Positions 51,114 to 60,347 of a stretch of 64,000 nt of DNA are shown here, piece by piece. Below the pieces are notes generated by a model. That model did not search any database and was not told the DNA's origin. It was given only the letters and a program-made list of their open reading frames with translations. Numbering within the stretch: position 1 is the first letter of the stretch; the number at the start of each line of letters is the position of its first letter. Made by a program: the position numbers and the translations under genes. Where the stretch lies: NCBI GenBank assembly GCA_963790965.1, contig CAWBQO010000003.1:310001-374000 (forward strand), written 5' to 3'. The stretch is from CAWBQO01 sp963790965 (GTDB lineage Bacteria > Bacteroidota > Rhodothermia > Rhodothermales > DASSAV01).

Positions 51114-52304
51114 ATGCAAACGGAAGAACGTCGCGGAGCGCGCCGACTGAGCATACTCGGGTCGACCGGCTCCATCGGGAGGCAGACGCTCGACGTCGTC
51201 AGGCAGTACCCTCACCGGCTCCGGGTGGAATCGCTGGCGGCGCGTCGCAGCGTGGCGGAGTTGGTGACACAGGTGGCGGAGTTCCGGCCGCGAACGGTGG
51301 TCATCGAGGACCCGGCGCTGGCACCCTCGCTCCAGGAGGCGGTAGGCTCGTACAAATGCCGCGTTCTCTCCGGGCCGGAGGCGCTGAGAGACCTCGCACT
51401 CGACGAATCCGTCGATACGGTCGTGGCCGCTGTCGTGGGGTTCGCGGGACTTCATCCGGTCATGGCCGCACTGGAAGCGGGCAAACGGGTGGCGCTCGCA
51501 AACAAGGAAGTGCTCGTCGTGGCCGGGATGCTGGTCATGGAGGCCGTCGAGCGTTCTGGTGCCGAGCTGGTCCCGATCGACAGTGAGCATTCAGCGATAT
51601 TCCAGTGTCTCGCCGGAGAGCCGGAGGGCGTGGTGGAGAAGCTTATCTTGACCGCTTCCGGCGGACCTTTTCGGACGCGAGATGCAAAGACGTTCGGCTC
51701 CATACGCCGCGAAGAAGCGCTTGCCCATCCGAACTGGACCATGGGTTCAAAGATCACCATCGATTCCGCGACGATGATGAACAAGGGCCTCGAGGTGATC
51801 GAGGCGCACTGGATGTTCGGAGTGATGCCGCAGAACATCGAGGTGGTTGTTCATCCGCAGTCGATCATCCACTCGATGGTCCTGTTCCGCGACGGGTCCG
51901 TGAAAGCGCAGCTCGGCGTGCCGGACATGCGCGTCCCGATACAGTATGCACTTTCGGCACCCGAGCGATGGACGGCCGACCATCCGCGCCTTCAATGGCC
52001 TACCCTGGGCGGGTTGACGTTTGAAGCCCCCGACCTCGATCGTTTTCCCTGTCTCCGCCTGGCTTACGAAGCGCTGACGGAGGGAGGCACTGCTCCTGCC
52101 ATTCTGAACGGCGCGAACGAGCAAGCCGTGCAGCTTTTCCTGGAGGGGCATATTCGGTTTTTGGACATCCCTCGTTCCGTCGCCCACGCGCTGGAGCAGA
52201 TCCCCGCCGTCCGCCGGCTCGACATTGAAACGCTCGTCGATGTGGATGCCCGGGCCAGGCGTGTCGTAAAGGAACTCCGCCCGGCTTCGCTCCATACAAG
52301 CTAA
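51114..52304 (+). CDS. dxr: 1-deoxy-D-xylulose-5-phosphate reductoisomerase
   Basis: Second step of the MEP isoprenoid pathway: DXP to MEP with NADPH. 396 residues from the ATG at 51114 (a TTG two codons upstream is also open). Seen: the NADPH-binding LSILGSTGSIGRQTLDVVRQ, ALANKEVLVVAG, the metal/substrate residues in IDSEHSAIFQCL, TASGGPFR, NPWTMGSKITIDSATMMNKG-like PNWTMGSKITIDSATMMNKG and NGANEQAV. Followed by an intrinsic terminator, so transcribed apart from rseP. Confidence 0.97.
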   Translation: MQTEERRGARRLSILGSTGSIGRQTLDVVRQYPHRLRVESLAARRSVAELVTQVAEFRPRTVVIEDPALAPSLQEAVGSYKCRVLSGPEALRDLALDESVDTVVAAVVGFAGLHPVMAALEAGKRVALANKEVLVVAGMLVMEAVERSGAELVPIDSEHSAIFQCLAGEPEGVVEKLILTASGGPFRTRDAKTFGSIRREEALAHPNWTMGSKITIDSATMMNKGLEVIEAHWMFGVMPQNIEVVVHPQSIIHSMVLFRDGSVKAQLGVPDMRVPIQYALSAPERWTADHPRLQWPTLGGLTFEAPDLDRFPCLRLAYEALTEGGTAPAILNGANEQAVQLFLEGHIRFLDIPRSVAHALEQIPAVRRLDIETLVDVDARARRVVKELRPASLHTS

Positions 52305-52376
52305 GATGCCGTCGAAAAGCTGAACGCTGTTGTCACGGCGCTCCGGCAGGATGCCGGGCAAACGGCATCTTTTTTG
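52304..52376 (+). terminator. Terminator of dxr
   Basis: AGATGCCGT pairs with ACGGCATCT across a ~50-nt branched loop, followed by TTTTTTG. The large loop itself contains GC-rich inverted segments. Confidence 0.75.
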
Positions 52377-52448
52377 TGTAAGTGTGCTCAGAAACAAGAC
52401 CTTGCTTAAAGGTTTCTGAACCCATCGTCCTTCCGACGCAACCAGTTC

Positions 52449-53879
52449 TTGCTGATGGAGTCCATTCTGGAAATCCTCTCGTATGTATTCTGGGTGGTGC
52501 TTGCCATCATGATTCTCGTGTTTGTACACGAGATGGGGCACTTTCTTTTCGCAAAGCTCTTCGGAATGCGCGTGGAAAGGTTCTCGATAGGTTTCCCTCC
52601 CCGCATCATCGGGAAGAAGATTGGAGAGACGGACTACATGATCGGTGCCACGCCGCTCGGCGGATACGTCAAGATCGCGGGGATGGTCGACGAGAGCATG
52701 GACACGGAAAGCCTCGAGGCCGAGCCGCAGCCGTGGGAGTTCCGGGCAAAGCCGGTGTGGCAGCGAATCCTGGTCATTACGGCCGGGGTGTTCTTCAATG
52801 TCGTGCTGGCTTTCGTGATCTATACGGGATTGAAGATCGCCTACGGCGACTCCTACATTCCCGCGGAGAACATAGAAGAGGTGTTCGTCGAGCCCAGCTC
52901 GCTTGCCTATGACATGGGCCTGCGCACCGGCGACCGGGTTGTGGCAGTCAACGGCCAACCGCTGGAGCAGTATTCGGACTTGCAAGGAGATGTAGGGGCG
53001 CTGCTCGCCGATGATATGTCCATCACCGTTGATCGTGGCGGCGAGAAGCTGACGTTCAGCGGTCCGGAGGACATCATGACGCAGCTGAACCGCACCGAGG
53101 GCAACCTCGGCATATCGGTTTTCCCGAGCCTCATCGGCGGCATTATGAAAGGATCGGCTGCGGAAGAGGCCGGACTGCAGCCGGGCGATCGGATCGTTTC
53201 GATCGAGGGAGAGCCTGTCAAGTTTTGGCTGGAAATGACGGATCGCATCCAAGATTCCGCCGGCAAGCCGATGCGCATTCAGTGGGAACGCCCGGATTCG
53301 CTGCTCACGGGCGCGCTTGCCGCCGAAGGTAAGGCTGAAGGTCTTGGGCCAAAGGCGGGCACGCGGCGCATGGAAGCGGAGGTGTCGCCGAGACCGGCCT
53401 CCACGGGAGACGGCTACCTTTTAGGCGTGACCGCCCCGGGACTGGATCTGCTGTCGCGGGAGTGGGGGGTAAAGTACAAGCGCTACGGCCTGTTTACAGG
53501 TGTGGCGGCGGGCGCTTCCCACACGTGGGAGATGCTCTCGACCATCGCAACGAGTCTGAAGCGCGTCTTCTCATTTCAGGAGAACTTCCGGGAGAATGTC
53601 GGAGGTCCGATAAAGATTGCGCAGTACACCAAGGAAGCGGCCGACGCGGGTGCGGGGGCGTTCTGGAACATCGTCGCAATGCTTTCCATAACGCTTGCGA
53701 TCATGAACATCTTGCCCATACCGGCCCTCGACGGGGGGCACCTCGTCTTTCTTATCTACGAGGGCATCACGCGGCGCGAACCATCGCTGAAGGTTCGTAT
53801 GGCGCTGCAACAGGTCGGGATGGTGGTGTTGCTGCTGTTCATGACGTTCGTGATCTTTAATGATATTCTGACGTTTTAG
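52449..53879 (+). CDS. rseP: RIP metalloprotease RseP (site-2 protease family)
   Basis: 476 residues. Zn motif HEMGH (27-31) in the first membrane helix, a GGYVKIAGMVDES-type motif, two PDZ domains (about 135-215 and 215-300), and the C-terminal NILPIPALDGGHLVFLIYEG with the third Zn ligand. Cuts anti-sigma factors or signal-peptide remnants within the membrane. Located in the dxr-rseP-uppS-bamA neighbourhood known from many bacteria. Confidence 0.94.
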   Translation: MLMESILEILSYVFWVVLAIMILVFVHEMGHFLFAKLFGMRVERFSIGFPPRIIGKKIGETDYMIGATPLGGYVKIAGMVDESMDTESLEAEPQPWEFRAKPVWQRILVITAGVFFNVVLAFVIYTGLKIAYGDSYIPAENIEEVFVEPSSLAYDMGLRTGDRVVAVNGQPLEQYSDLQGDVGALLADDMSITVDRGGEKLTFSGPEDIMTQLNRTEGNLGISVFPSLIGGIMKGSAAEEAGLQPGDRIVSIEGEPVKFWLEMTDRIQDSAGKPMRIQWERPDSLLTGALAAEGKAEGLGPKAGTRRMEAEVSPRPASTGDGYLLGVTAPGLDLLSREWGVKYKRYGLFTGVAAGASHTWEMLSTIATSLKRVFSFQENFRENVGGPIKIAQYTKEAADAGAGAFWNIVAMLSITLAIMNILPIPALDGGHLVFLIYEGITRREPSLKVRMALQQVGMVVLLLFMTFVIFNDILTF

Positions 53880-53923
53880 AAGGCGGTTTAAGGCGAAGCG
53901 GCGGCCTGTAGGAAAACGTACTG

Positions 53924-54709
53924 ATGATGGATGTAGTGGAGGAAACAAGCGTTGGCGATGCCGTAGCGCAGAAGGACCGCGCCGAGCAGGACGCTCTCCG
54001 CGCCCGGGGAGAAATTCCTTCTCATGTCGCGATCATCATGGACGGCAACGGCCGCTGGGCGCGAGAGAGAGGGCATCACCGCGCGTTCGGACACGGCGAA
54101 GGCGTCGTTTCCGTGCGGGACATTACGGAGGCGGCCGTGCAGATCGGCATTTCCTATCTGACGCTCTACACCTTCAGCACGGAGAACTGGCAGCGCCCTT
54201 CCGATGAGGTCAACTCGCTCATGGAGCTGCTCGTGCATACGATTCGCATGGAGCGGGAGACTTTGCTGCGTAACAGCGTTCGCTTGAACGCCATCGGCGA
54301 CCTGGACATGCTGCCCCCGGCCTGCCGGGCGGAATTGGAGGACACGATTGCTGCAACGGCGTCAGGCAGCAGCATGGCCCTCACGCTGGCCTTGTCCTAC
54401 AGTGGGCGGTGGGAGATCGTGCAGGCGGCCCGGCGCGTTGCGGCAGCTGCGGTTCGCGGAGAGATTGCCCCGGAGGCGATCGACGATGAGGCGTTTGCCC
54501 GCGAATTGTGTACGGCAGGGTCACCCGATCCTGAACTGCTCATTCGCACAGGCGGCGAAATGCGCATCTCGAACTTTCTCCTCTGGCAGCTTGCCTACAC
54601 GGAGATTTTCGTTACCGACGTATTCTGGCCCGAATTTCGCCGACACAGGCTCTACGAAGCTGTGAAGGCGTATCAGGATCGGGAACGCCGTTTTGGCCGG
54701 GTGCTGTGA
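53924..54709 (+). CDS. uppS: Undecaprenyl diphosphate synthase
   Basis: Makes the C55 lipid carrier for peptidoglycan. 261 residues. Seen: HVAIIMDGNGRWARERG (catalytic Asp and Gly-Asn), the FGHGEG following segment, TLYTFSTENWQRP, and the C-terminal DPELLIRTGGEMRISNFLLW then TEIFVTDVFWPEF. The prenyl precursor links to dxr upstream. No cdsA gene lies between it and its neighbours. Confidence 0.97.
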   Translation: MMDVVEETSVGDAVAQKDRAEQDALRARGEIPSHVAIIMDGNGRWARERGHHRAFGHGEGVVSVRDITEAAVQIGISYLTLYTFSTENWQRPSDEVNSLMELLVHTIRMERETLLRNSVRLNAIGDLDMLPPACRAELEDTIAATASGSSMALTLALSYSGRWEIVQAARRVAAAAVRGEIAPEAIDDEAFARELCTAGSPDPELLIRTGGEMRISNFLLWQLAYTEIFVTDVFWPEFRRHRLYEAVKAYQDRERRFGRVL

Positions 54710-54836
54710 CGCATCCTTCAGATCGCGCGTCTTCTTCGCGCGACAGACGGAACGCGCCTGGCTTGTTGTTATTCAGCCGCATGATAGATATTCGGCTTCA
54801 AGATCTCGTAAGGGAGTTATCCAAATAGAACGTGTG

Positions 54837-57317
54837 ATGTTGCAAAGATTGCTGTTGATGCTGATCGTCGCTTTGCCGCCTGTGTTTACCGCCCACGCGC
54901 AAGTGCCGGATGCATCCCCGACGGACGTACCCGAGACAAGCGAAGTGCTCGGCATCGTCGTGCGAGGAACGGATCGGGGCGAAGTGGCAACATTCGTGCA
55001 GCAGACGAGCGGGCTTGCCGTTGGTCAGAAGCTCACGATCCCCGGCGACCCGGCCATATCCGAAGCGGTGCGCAACATCTACGAGAAGCTCGGACTGTTC
55101 TCTGACGTCAAGATTGTTATTGACAACGTGACCGACGAAGGCGTCTACATCGGGATTGAAGTCAAGGAAGAGCCGAAAATTAGCGAGCTTAACCTTACCG
55201 GGATCAAGAAGGGACAGCGTAAAGATCTAAAGGATCTCATTCCCCTTAAGGCCGGGCGTACCGCGCGCCCGAGCGACGTGGAGCAAGCCAAGCAGGTGAT
55301 CAAGAATTATTTCGCGGAAAAAGGATACCTGACGACGGAGACCGTCGCTGTGCGAGAGGAGAACGCGGAGAAGAATACGGTTGACCTGACGCTGAAGATC
55401 GACCGGGGGCCTCGGGTGGAGGTCGGTAAGATCATCATTAAAGGCAATGATGAGATCTCGGATCGGCGGATCCGCAAGCAGCTCAAGGAGACCAAAGAGG
55501 ATCGCTGGTGGAAGTTCTGGAAGAAGTCTACGTTCGACGAGCGGAAGTATGAAGACGATCTGCAAAACGTCCTCAACTACTACTACGATAAGGGTTTCTA
55601 CGACGCGCGCATCGTTGGCGACTCGGTCTATGTAAAGGGCGAGCGCGATCCGGAGGTGGTCGTCGAAATGGAAGTCGCTGAAGGCCCGCGCTACCATGTC
55701 CGCAACGTTGACTGGGAGGGCAACACGGTTTATCCTGACGAAGTGCTGACGAACGCGCTCGGCATCGAGCCGGGCGACACGTACAACAAGTCGCGCATGG
55801 AGCAAAACTTGTATGGCAACAAGCAGTCCTCCGATGTGGCCAGCCTCTACATGAATCGCGGCTATATGCGCTTCTCGGCCGAGCCGAGCATTCGGATTGC
55901 GGAAGGCGACTCGCTCGACATCTCGTTCGACGTGACCGAAGGCGACGTTTATACCTTTGGCGACATTGACATTGCGGGCAACACGAAGACGAAAGAGCAC
56001 GTCATTCGGCGAGAACTCTACACGGTGCCAGGCCAGACGTTTAGCCGCGAGTCGATCCAGGAGTCCATCCGCCGGCTGTCTCAGTTGAGCTATTTCAGCC
56101 AGGAGTCGCTTGCCGGCGGGCCGGGTGTGGAGATCGACGAGGCGAACAAGCAGGTCGATTTGAGCTACCGTGTCGACGAGGTCGGTAGCGATCAGTTGGA
56201 GCTTTCGGGCACGTGGGGCCGATACGGGCTGATCCTCATGCTGCGCTTCGGGTTCAATAACTTTTCCGCGCAGCGCATGTTCGACAAGAGCGCATGGAAG
56301 CCGCTGCCGGCCGGCGACGGGCAGAAACTCTCCGTCGGCATCCAGACCAACGGGAGTTTCTACCAGAGTTATTCGCTCTCCTTTACCGAACCGTGGTTCC
56401 GCGGCCGCCCGACGCCTATCGGATTCTCCCTGTCGCACTCCCGCCTGAGTTACTACTCCGGGAATGACATCTACGGGTATTCCTATGGCAACTCGGATTC
56501 GAGGTTCATAACCTCCTCGGGTCGGTTCTTCTTCGACCGCCGGCTCAAGTGGCCGGACGATTACTTCAACAGCTCCACGGCGTTCGGCTACCAGTACTAT
56601 CTGAACCGGAACTATTACGGCTCACTGCCGGAAGGCGTCAGTCAGGAGATCAACATCCAGCAAGCGTTCTCGCGCTCCTCGCTGGACAACCCGATGTTCC
56701 CGATGCGCGGGTCCAGCGCGTCGCTGTCCCTCAAAGTCGCGCCGCCGATCCCCGGGTTCTTGCAGTACCATAAATGGCGGTTCACAACGGCCTGGAACGT
56801 GCCCGTTGCGCGCAAAGTGTCGGTAGGTTTCGGGACGGACTTCGGTTACGTCGGCTCGCTCACGGGAGACAGGGTTAAGTTCGAGCGCTTTGACGTGGGC
56901 GGATCGCCGTTCGAGACGCAGGGCTATTACAGCTTCGGGACGGACATCGTGTACATGCGTGGTTATCCGAGAAGCGCCCTCAGCCCGCGCGGTGCCGATG
57001 GCAGTGTCGTAGGCGGCACGATCCTGAACAAGTTCACGTCGGAGTTGCGCTGGCTGGCAGTGCAGTCGCCGCAGATACAGGCGGCCCCTTATCTCTTCCT
57101 TGACGCAGCCAACACGTGGAATGGTTTCCAGACGTACAATCCGGCTGAGCTTTACCGGTCGGCCGGCGTGGGCGTCCGCCTCTTCTTGCCGATCGTTGGG
57201 ATGTTGGAGTTGACCTATGGCTACAACTTCGACGAGTACATTCCCACGAGAAACTCCAACGACGGGATGCGAGACTGGTCATTCCAGTTCTCTCTTGGCC
57301 AGAGTTTTGGACAGTAA
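54837..57317 (+). CDS. bamA: Outer-membrane protein assembly factor BamA
   Basis: Beta-barrel insertase of the outer membrane. 826 residues from the ATG at 54837; the frame is open upstream to 54693 but those residues are Arg-rich and overlap uppS. Signal peptide (LLLMLIVALPPVFTAHAQ), five POTRA domains (about 45-430; for example VGKIIIKGNDEISDRRIRKQ and DIDIAGNTKTKEHVIRRELY), then a 16-stranded barrel with YMRGYPRSALSPRG (the L6 VRGF/Y-like motif) and a C-terminal Phe-type strand ending LGQSFGQ. Followed by two skp-like genes. Confidence 0.95.
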   Translation: MLQRLLLMLIVALPPVFTAHAQVPDASPTDVPETSEVLGIVVRGTDRGEVATFVQQTSGLAVGQKLTIPGDPAISEAVRNIYEKLGLFSDVKIVIDNVTDEGVYIGIEVKEEPKISELNLTGIKKGQRKDLKDLIPLKAGRTARPSDVEQAKQVIKNYFAEKGYLTTETVAVREENAEKNTVDLTLKIDRGPRVEVGKIIIKGNDEISDRRIRKQLKETKEDRWWKFWKKSTFDERKYEDDLQNVLNYYYDKGFYDARIVGDSVYVKGERDPEVVVEMEVAEGPRYHVRNVDWEGNTVYPDEVLTNALGIEPGDTYNKSRMEQNLYGNKQSSDVASLYMNRGYMRFSAEPSIRIAEGDSLDISFDVTEGDVYTFGDIDIAGNTKTKEHVIRRELYTVPGQTFSRESIQESIRRLSQLSYFSQESLAGGPGVEIDEANKQVDLSYRVDEVGSDQLELSGTWGRYGLILMLRFGFNNFSAQRMFDKSAWKPLPAGDGQKLSVGIQTNGSFYQSYSLSFTEPWFRGRPTPIGFSLSHSRLSYYSGNDIYGYSYGNSDSRFITSSGRFFFDRRLKWPDDYFNSSTAFGYQYYLNRNYYGSLPEGVSQEINIQQAFSRSSLDNPMFPMRGSSASLSLKVAPPIPGFLQYHKWRFTTAWNVPVARKVSVGFGTDFGYVGSLTGDRVKFERFDVGGSPFETQGYYSFGTDIVYMRGYPRSALSPRGADGSVVGGTILNKFTSELRWLAVQSPQIQAAPYLFLDAANTWNGFQTYNPAELYRSAGVGVRLFLPIVGMLELTYGYNFDEYIPTRNSNDGMRDWSFQFSLGQSFGQ

Positions 57318-57330
57318 GCCACCTACAACT

Positions 57331-57903
57331 ATGACGCTGAATAGAAATATCTTGAGATTGCCCGGCGCGCTGCTTCTTGCTGTGGTGGCCATTGGGGCGC
57401 TGCCCGGTAGCTCGTCGGCGCAGCAGAAGATCGGTTACATCGACTCGGAGTACGTGCTGGGAAAGACGCCCGAGTACGTCACGGTTCAGCAGCAGATCGA
57501 CCGACTGGCGCAGGATTGGCAGAACGAACTCGATCAGCGCAAAAAGGAGGTCGACGATCTGTTTCAGGAGTATCAGGCGCGCGAGCTCCTCTACACCGCA
57601 GAGGAGAACCAGCGCCGGCGCGAAGAGATCATGCAGGCTGAGGGCGACACCGAGCGGCTTCGCATACAGTACTTCGGGCCGGAAGGCGATCTGTTCCAGC
57701 AGCAGGACAAGCTCATGCGGCCGATTCAGGAGCGCATTCTTTCAGCCATCGAACAAGTTGCCCAGGAGGGCGGCTATGACTACGTGTTTGACAAGAGCGG
57801 CGACTTTCTTTTTGTTTACACGCGGGAAGCCAACAATCTGAGCAACCGCATTCTCGAAGAGCTTGGCATCGATGTTGAATCGACGCAGGGCGTACCCAAC
57901 TGA
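57331..57903 (+). CDS. OmpH/Skp-like periplasmic chaperone, copy 1
   Basis: 190 residues from the ATG at 57331, 13 bp after bamA. Signal peptide ending in SSAQ, then QKIGYIDSEYVLGKTPEY and a long coiled-coil arm (VQQQIDRLAQDWQNELDQRK, then to about 115), and the returning helix with GGYDYVFDKSGDFLFVY. This is the OmpH family shape. Holds unfolded outer-membrane proteins on their way to BamA. Confidence 0.88.
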   Translation: MTLNRNILRLPGALLLAVVAIGALPGSSSAQQKIGYIDSEYVLGKTPEYVTVQQQIDRLAQDWQNELDQRKKEVDDLFQEYQARELLYTAEENQRRREEIMQAEGDTERLRIQYFGPEGDLFQQQDKLMRPIQERILSAIEQVAQEGGYDYVFDKSGDFLFVYTREANNLSNRILEELGIDVESTQGVPN

Positions 57904-57953
57904 CTCAAGTATCCATTCCTCACAACGGTCCTGGACCGCAACGAACGAAATCA

Positions 57954-58532
57954 ATGTTTAAGAAACTATTTGGGCTTGCAGCCTTCGCCTTTTTCCTGTT
58001 CTTTTCGGCCGGCACTGCACAGCAGGCCGCAGCCCAGGATCTGAAGGTTGGCTATACCGACCATGAGGTCATTATCGTTAATCTTCCCAAGTACAAGACC
58101 GTGCAGGCGCAGCTTCAACGGGAGTTGGCGGCCGGACAGGAAGAGATTCAGGGCATGATGGCGAACTATCAGGAAAAGGTCGCGACGTACCAGAAGCAGC
58201 AGGCATTGCTTTCCGCAGATAAGCGGCAGGAGCGCGAACAAGAACTGGGACAGCTTCAGCAGACCATCCAGGAGACTGCACAGACGAAGGAGCAGAACCT
58301 TGGCAAGCGGGAAGCGGATCTGATGGCCCCTCTCTTTGAGAGCGTTAATGAGGCCATTAACGCGGTTGCCAAGGAGAAGAACTTGGATCTCGTGCTTCGC
58401 GCGCAGGTCGGCCCCTCGCAGCCTTTGCTTCTCTACGTCAATGAGGACCGGATCACGAACATCACAGAGGATGTTGCCCGGCGACTCGGCATCGATGTGG
58501 ACAGCGCTTCGGCGGCAACATCGAACCGCTGA
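57954..58532 (+). CDS. OmpH/Skp-like periplasmic chaperone, copy 2
   Basis: 192 residues. Signal peptide (LFGLAAFAFFLFFSAGTAQQ), then LKVGYTDHEVIIVNLPKY and a Gln-rich coiled coil (EEIQGMMANYQEKVATYQKQ), then VAKEKNLDLVLRAQ. Same fold as copy 1 but clearly diverged, which fits a Bacteroidota-style pair of Skp paralogues downstream of bamA. Followed by a terminator. Confidence 0.88.
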   Translation: MFKKLFGLAAFAFFLFFSAGTAQQAAAQDLKVGYTDHEVIIVNLPKYKTVQAQLQRELAAGQEEIQGMMANYQEKVATYQKQQALLSADKRQEREQELGQLQQTIQETAQTKEQNLGKREADLMAPLFESVNEAINAVAKEKNLDLVLRAQVGPSQPLLLYVNEDRITNITEDVARRLGIDVDSASAATSNR

Positions 58533-58563
58533 CGTTTGCTCGGACGTCAGAGGATGTAGACAG

Positions 58564-58600
58564 GTGGGCGTTCACGAAGGTGGACGCCCATTCTGCTTTT
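58564..58600 (+). terminator. Terminator downstream of the skp pair
   Basis: A 12-bp stem GTGGGCGTTCAC / GTGGACGCCCAT (two G-U pairs) with a GAAG loop, then TCTGCTTTT. Confidence 0.75.
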
Positions 58601-58694
58601 GCAGTAACCGGTCTGACAAGGCTCGTTCCGCTTCGCGCAGAAGCGGCATTTGTCCGTACCTTAAAGGCTCTTTCCAGAAGATCCCCTTACTTTG

Positions 58695-59528
58695 ATGAGC
58701 ACGCAAACGGTTTCACCTGATCCTGAGAATGTCAAACGGGTGACTACACAGACGCTGCAGGAGATGAAGGCGGCCCGCGTGCCCATCGCGATGCTGACGG
58801 CATATGACTACACGTCGGCGCGTATTCTGGACGGAGCCGGAGTTGATGTGCTGCTCGTCGGGGACTCGGCGTCGAACGTGATGGCCGGGTTCGACACCAC
58901 GCTCCCGATCACGCTCGAGCAGATGATTTACCATGCGCAGTGCGTCATCCGAGCGGTGCGCCGCGCGCTCGTGGTCGTTGATTTGCCGTTCGGGTCCTAC
59001 CAGGGCAACAGCACCAAGGCGCTCGCGTCGGCGATTCGCGTGATGAAAGAGGCGGGGGCGCACGCGCTGAAAATGGAGGGCGGGGGGGAAGTGGCCGCCA
59101 CGATCCGCCGCATCATCGATGCGGGCATTCCCGTGATGGGCCATCTCGGGCTTACTCCGCAAAGCATCTACAAATTCGGCACGTACCGCGTCCGCGCTCG
59201 CGAGGAAGCGGAGGCGGAGCGGTTGCTGGACGATGCGCGGTCGCTTGAACGCGCCGGGTGTTTTGGCGTGGTGCTTGAAAAGATTCCCCGCAAACTTGCC
59301 GCTGAGGTCACGGAAGCGCTCACCATCCCGACGATCGGAATCGGAGCGGGGCCGGGTTGCGATGGGCAGGTGCTCGTTAGCCACGATATGCTTGGGCTTA
59401 CCACGGACTTCAATCCGCGTTTTGTCCGGCGCTACGCGGAGCTTGCCCACACAATGACGGAAGCCGTTCAGCAGTACATCAACGACGTGCGGGCCGGGTC
59501 CTTTCCTCAGGAGTCGGAGTCCTACTAA
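58695..59528 (+). CDS. panB: 3-methyl-2-oxobutanoate hydroxymethyltransferase
   Basis: First committed step of pantothenate synthesis, adding a hydroxymethyl group from methylene-THF to ketoisovalerate. 277 residues from the ATG at 58695. Seen: MLTAYDYTSARILDGAGVDV, LLVGDSASNVMAGFDTTLPI, DLPFGSYQ, KMEGGGEVA, GHLGLTPQS and IPTIGIGAGPGCDGQVLVSH with the catalytic Glu nearby (VVLEKIP). Full length. Confidence 0.97.
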   Translation: MSTQTVSPDPENVKRVTTQTLQEMKAARVPIAMLTAYDYTSARILDGAGVDVLLVGDSASNVMAGFDTTLPITLEQMIYHAQCVIRAVRRALVVVDLPFGSYQGNSTKALASAIRVMKEAGAHALKMEGGGEVAATIRRIIDAGIPVMGHLGLTPQSIYKFGTYRVRAREEAEAERLLDDARSLERAGCFGVVLEKIPRKLAAEVTEALTIPTIGIGAGPGCDGQVLVSHDMLGLTTDFNPRFVRRYAELAHTMTEAVQQYINDVRAGSFPQESESY

Positions 59529-59573
59529 TACTATCGGTCAGGGGCGAGGCGCAGCGTTCGTCCTTCTTCTCAT

Positions 59574-60347
59574 ATGAAACCTCTCATTCTCGTAACCAAC
59601 GACGACGGCATTGAAGCCCCGGGCATCAAGGCGCTCGCAACGGCGATGCAGTCTCTGGGGGAGACGCACGTCGTGGCACCTCTAACGGAGCAGAGCGCCG
59701 TCGGGCACGCCATTACCGTTCGCGATCCTGTTCGCGTGCGGCCGTGGCCGTTTGACACGGCCGGAGGGCGCATCACGGCGCACGCCGTCACCGGCACACC
59801 GGCGGACTGCGTGAAGCTGGCGATGAACCATTTGCTGGACCGGCAGCCGGCCCTTGTCGTCAGCGGCATCAACCGTGGTCCGAATACGGCTGTCAATGTG
59901 ATCTATTCCGGCACCGTCAGTGCGGCCACAGAGGCAGCCATCCTCGGCATTGACTCGGTGGCGTTCTCGCTCTGCGAGTGGGACCCGGAAAGCTACGATG
60001 CCGCTGCGGAAGTGGCGCGACGTATTGCGGCGCGCGTTCTTGCGGAGGGATTGCCGCCGGGTATCCTGCTGAACGTGAACATCCCTCCGTCTTCGCTGGA
60101 CGCGATGGGGGAGATGCGCATCACCCGTCAGGCACGCGCGCGCTGGCAGGAGTCATTCCTCGAGCGCAAGGACCCGCAGAATCAGTCGTACTTCTGGATG
60201 ACGGGCGAGTTCGTCAACCTCGATGAGGGGGAAGACACGGACGTGGAGGCAGTGGACAAGGGCCTGGTCTCCATCACGCCGATTCGCTATGACTTGACGG
60301 CCCACGATCTTCTCGGTCAGTTCGAGACCTGGGAGTGGCCTGCGTAG
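59574..60347 (+). CDS. surE: 5'/3'-nucleotidase SurE
   Basis: Metal-dependent nucleoside monophosphate phosphatase and stationary-phase survival protein. 257 residues. Seen: LILVTNDDGIEAPGIKAL, VVAPLTEQSAVGHAITV, VTGTPADCVKLAM, VVSGINRGPNTAVNVIYSGT, VSAATEAAILGIDSVAFSL, and the DGED-type C-terminus (VSITPIRYDLTAHDLL). Its last 74 bp overlap the 3' end of argH on the other strand. Confidence 0.96.
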   Translation: MKPLILVTNDDGIEAPGIKALATAMQSLGETHVVAPLTEQSAVGHAITVRDPVRVRPWPFDTAGGRITAHAVTGTPADCVKLAMNHLLDRQPALVVSGINRGPNTAVNVIYSGTVSAATEAAILGIDSVAFSLCEWDPESYDAAAEVARRIAARVLAEGLPPGILLNVNIPPSSLDAMGEMRITRQARARWQESFLERKDPQNQSYFWMTGEFVNLDEGEDTDVEAVDKGLVSITPIRYDLTAHDLLGQFETWEWPA

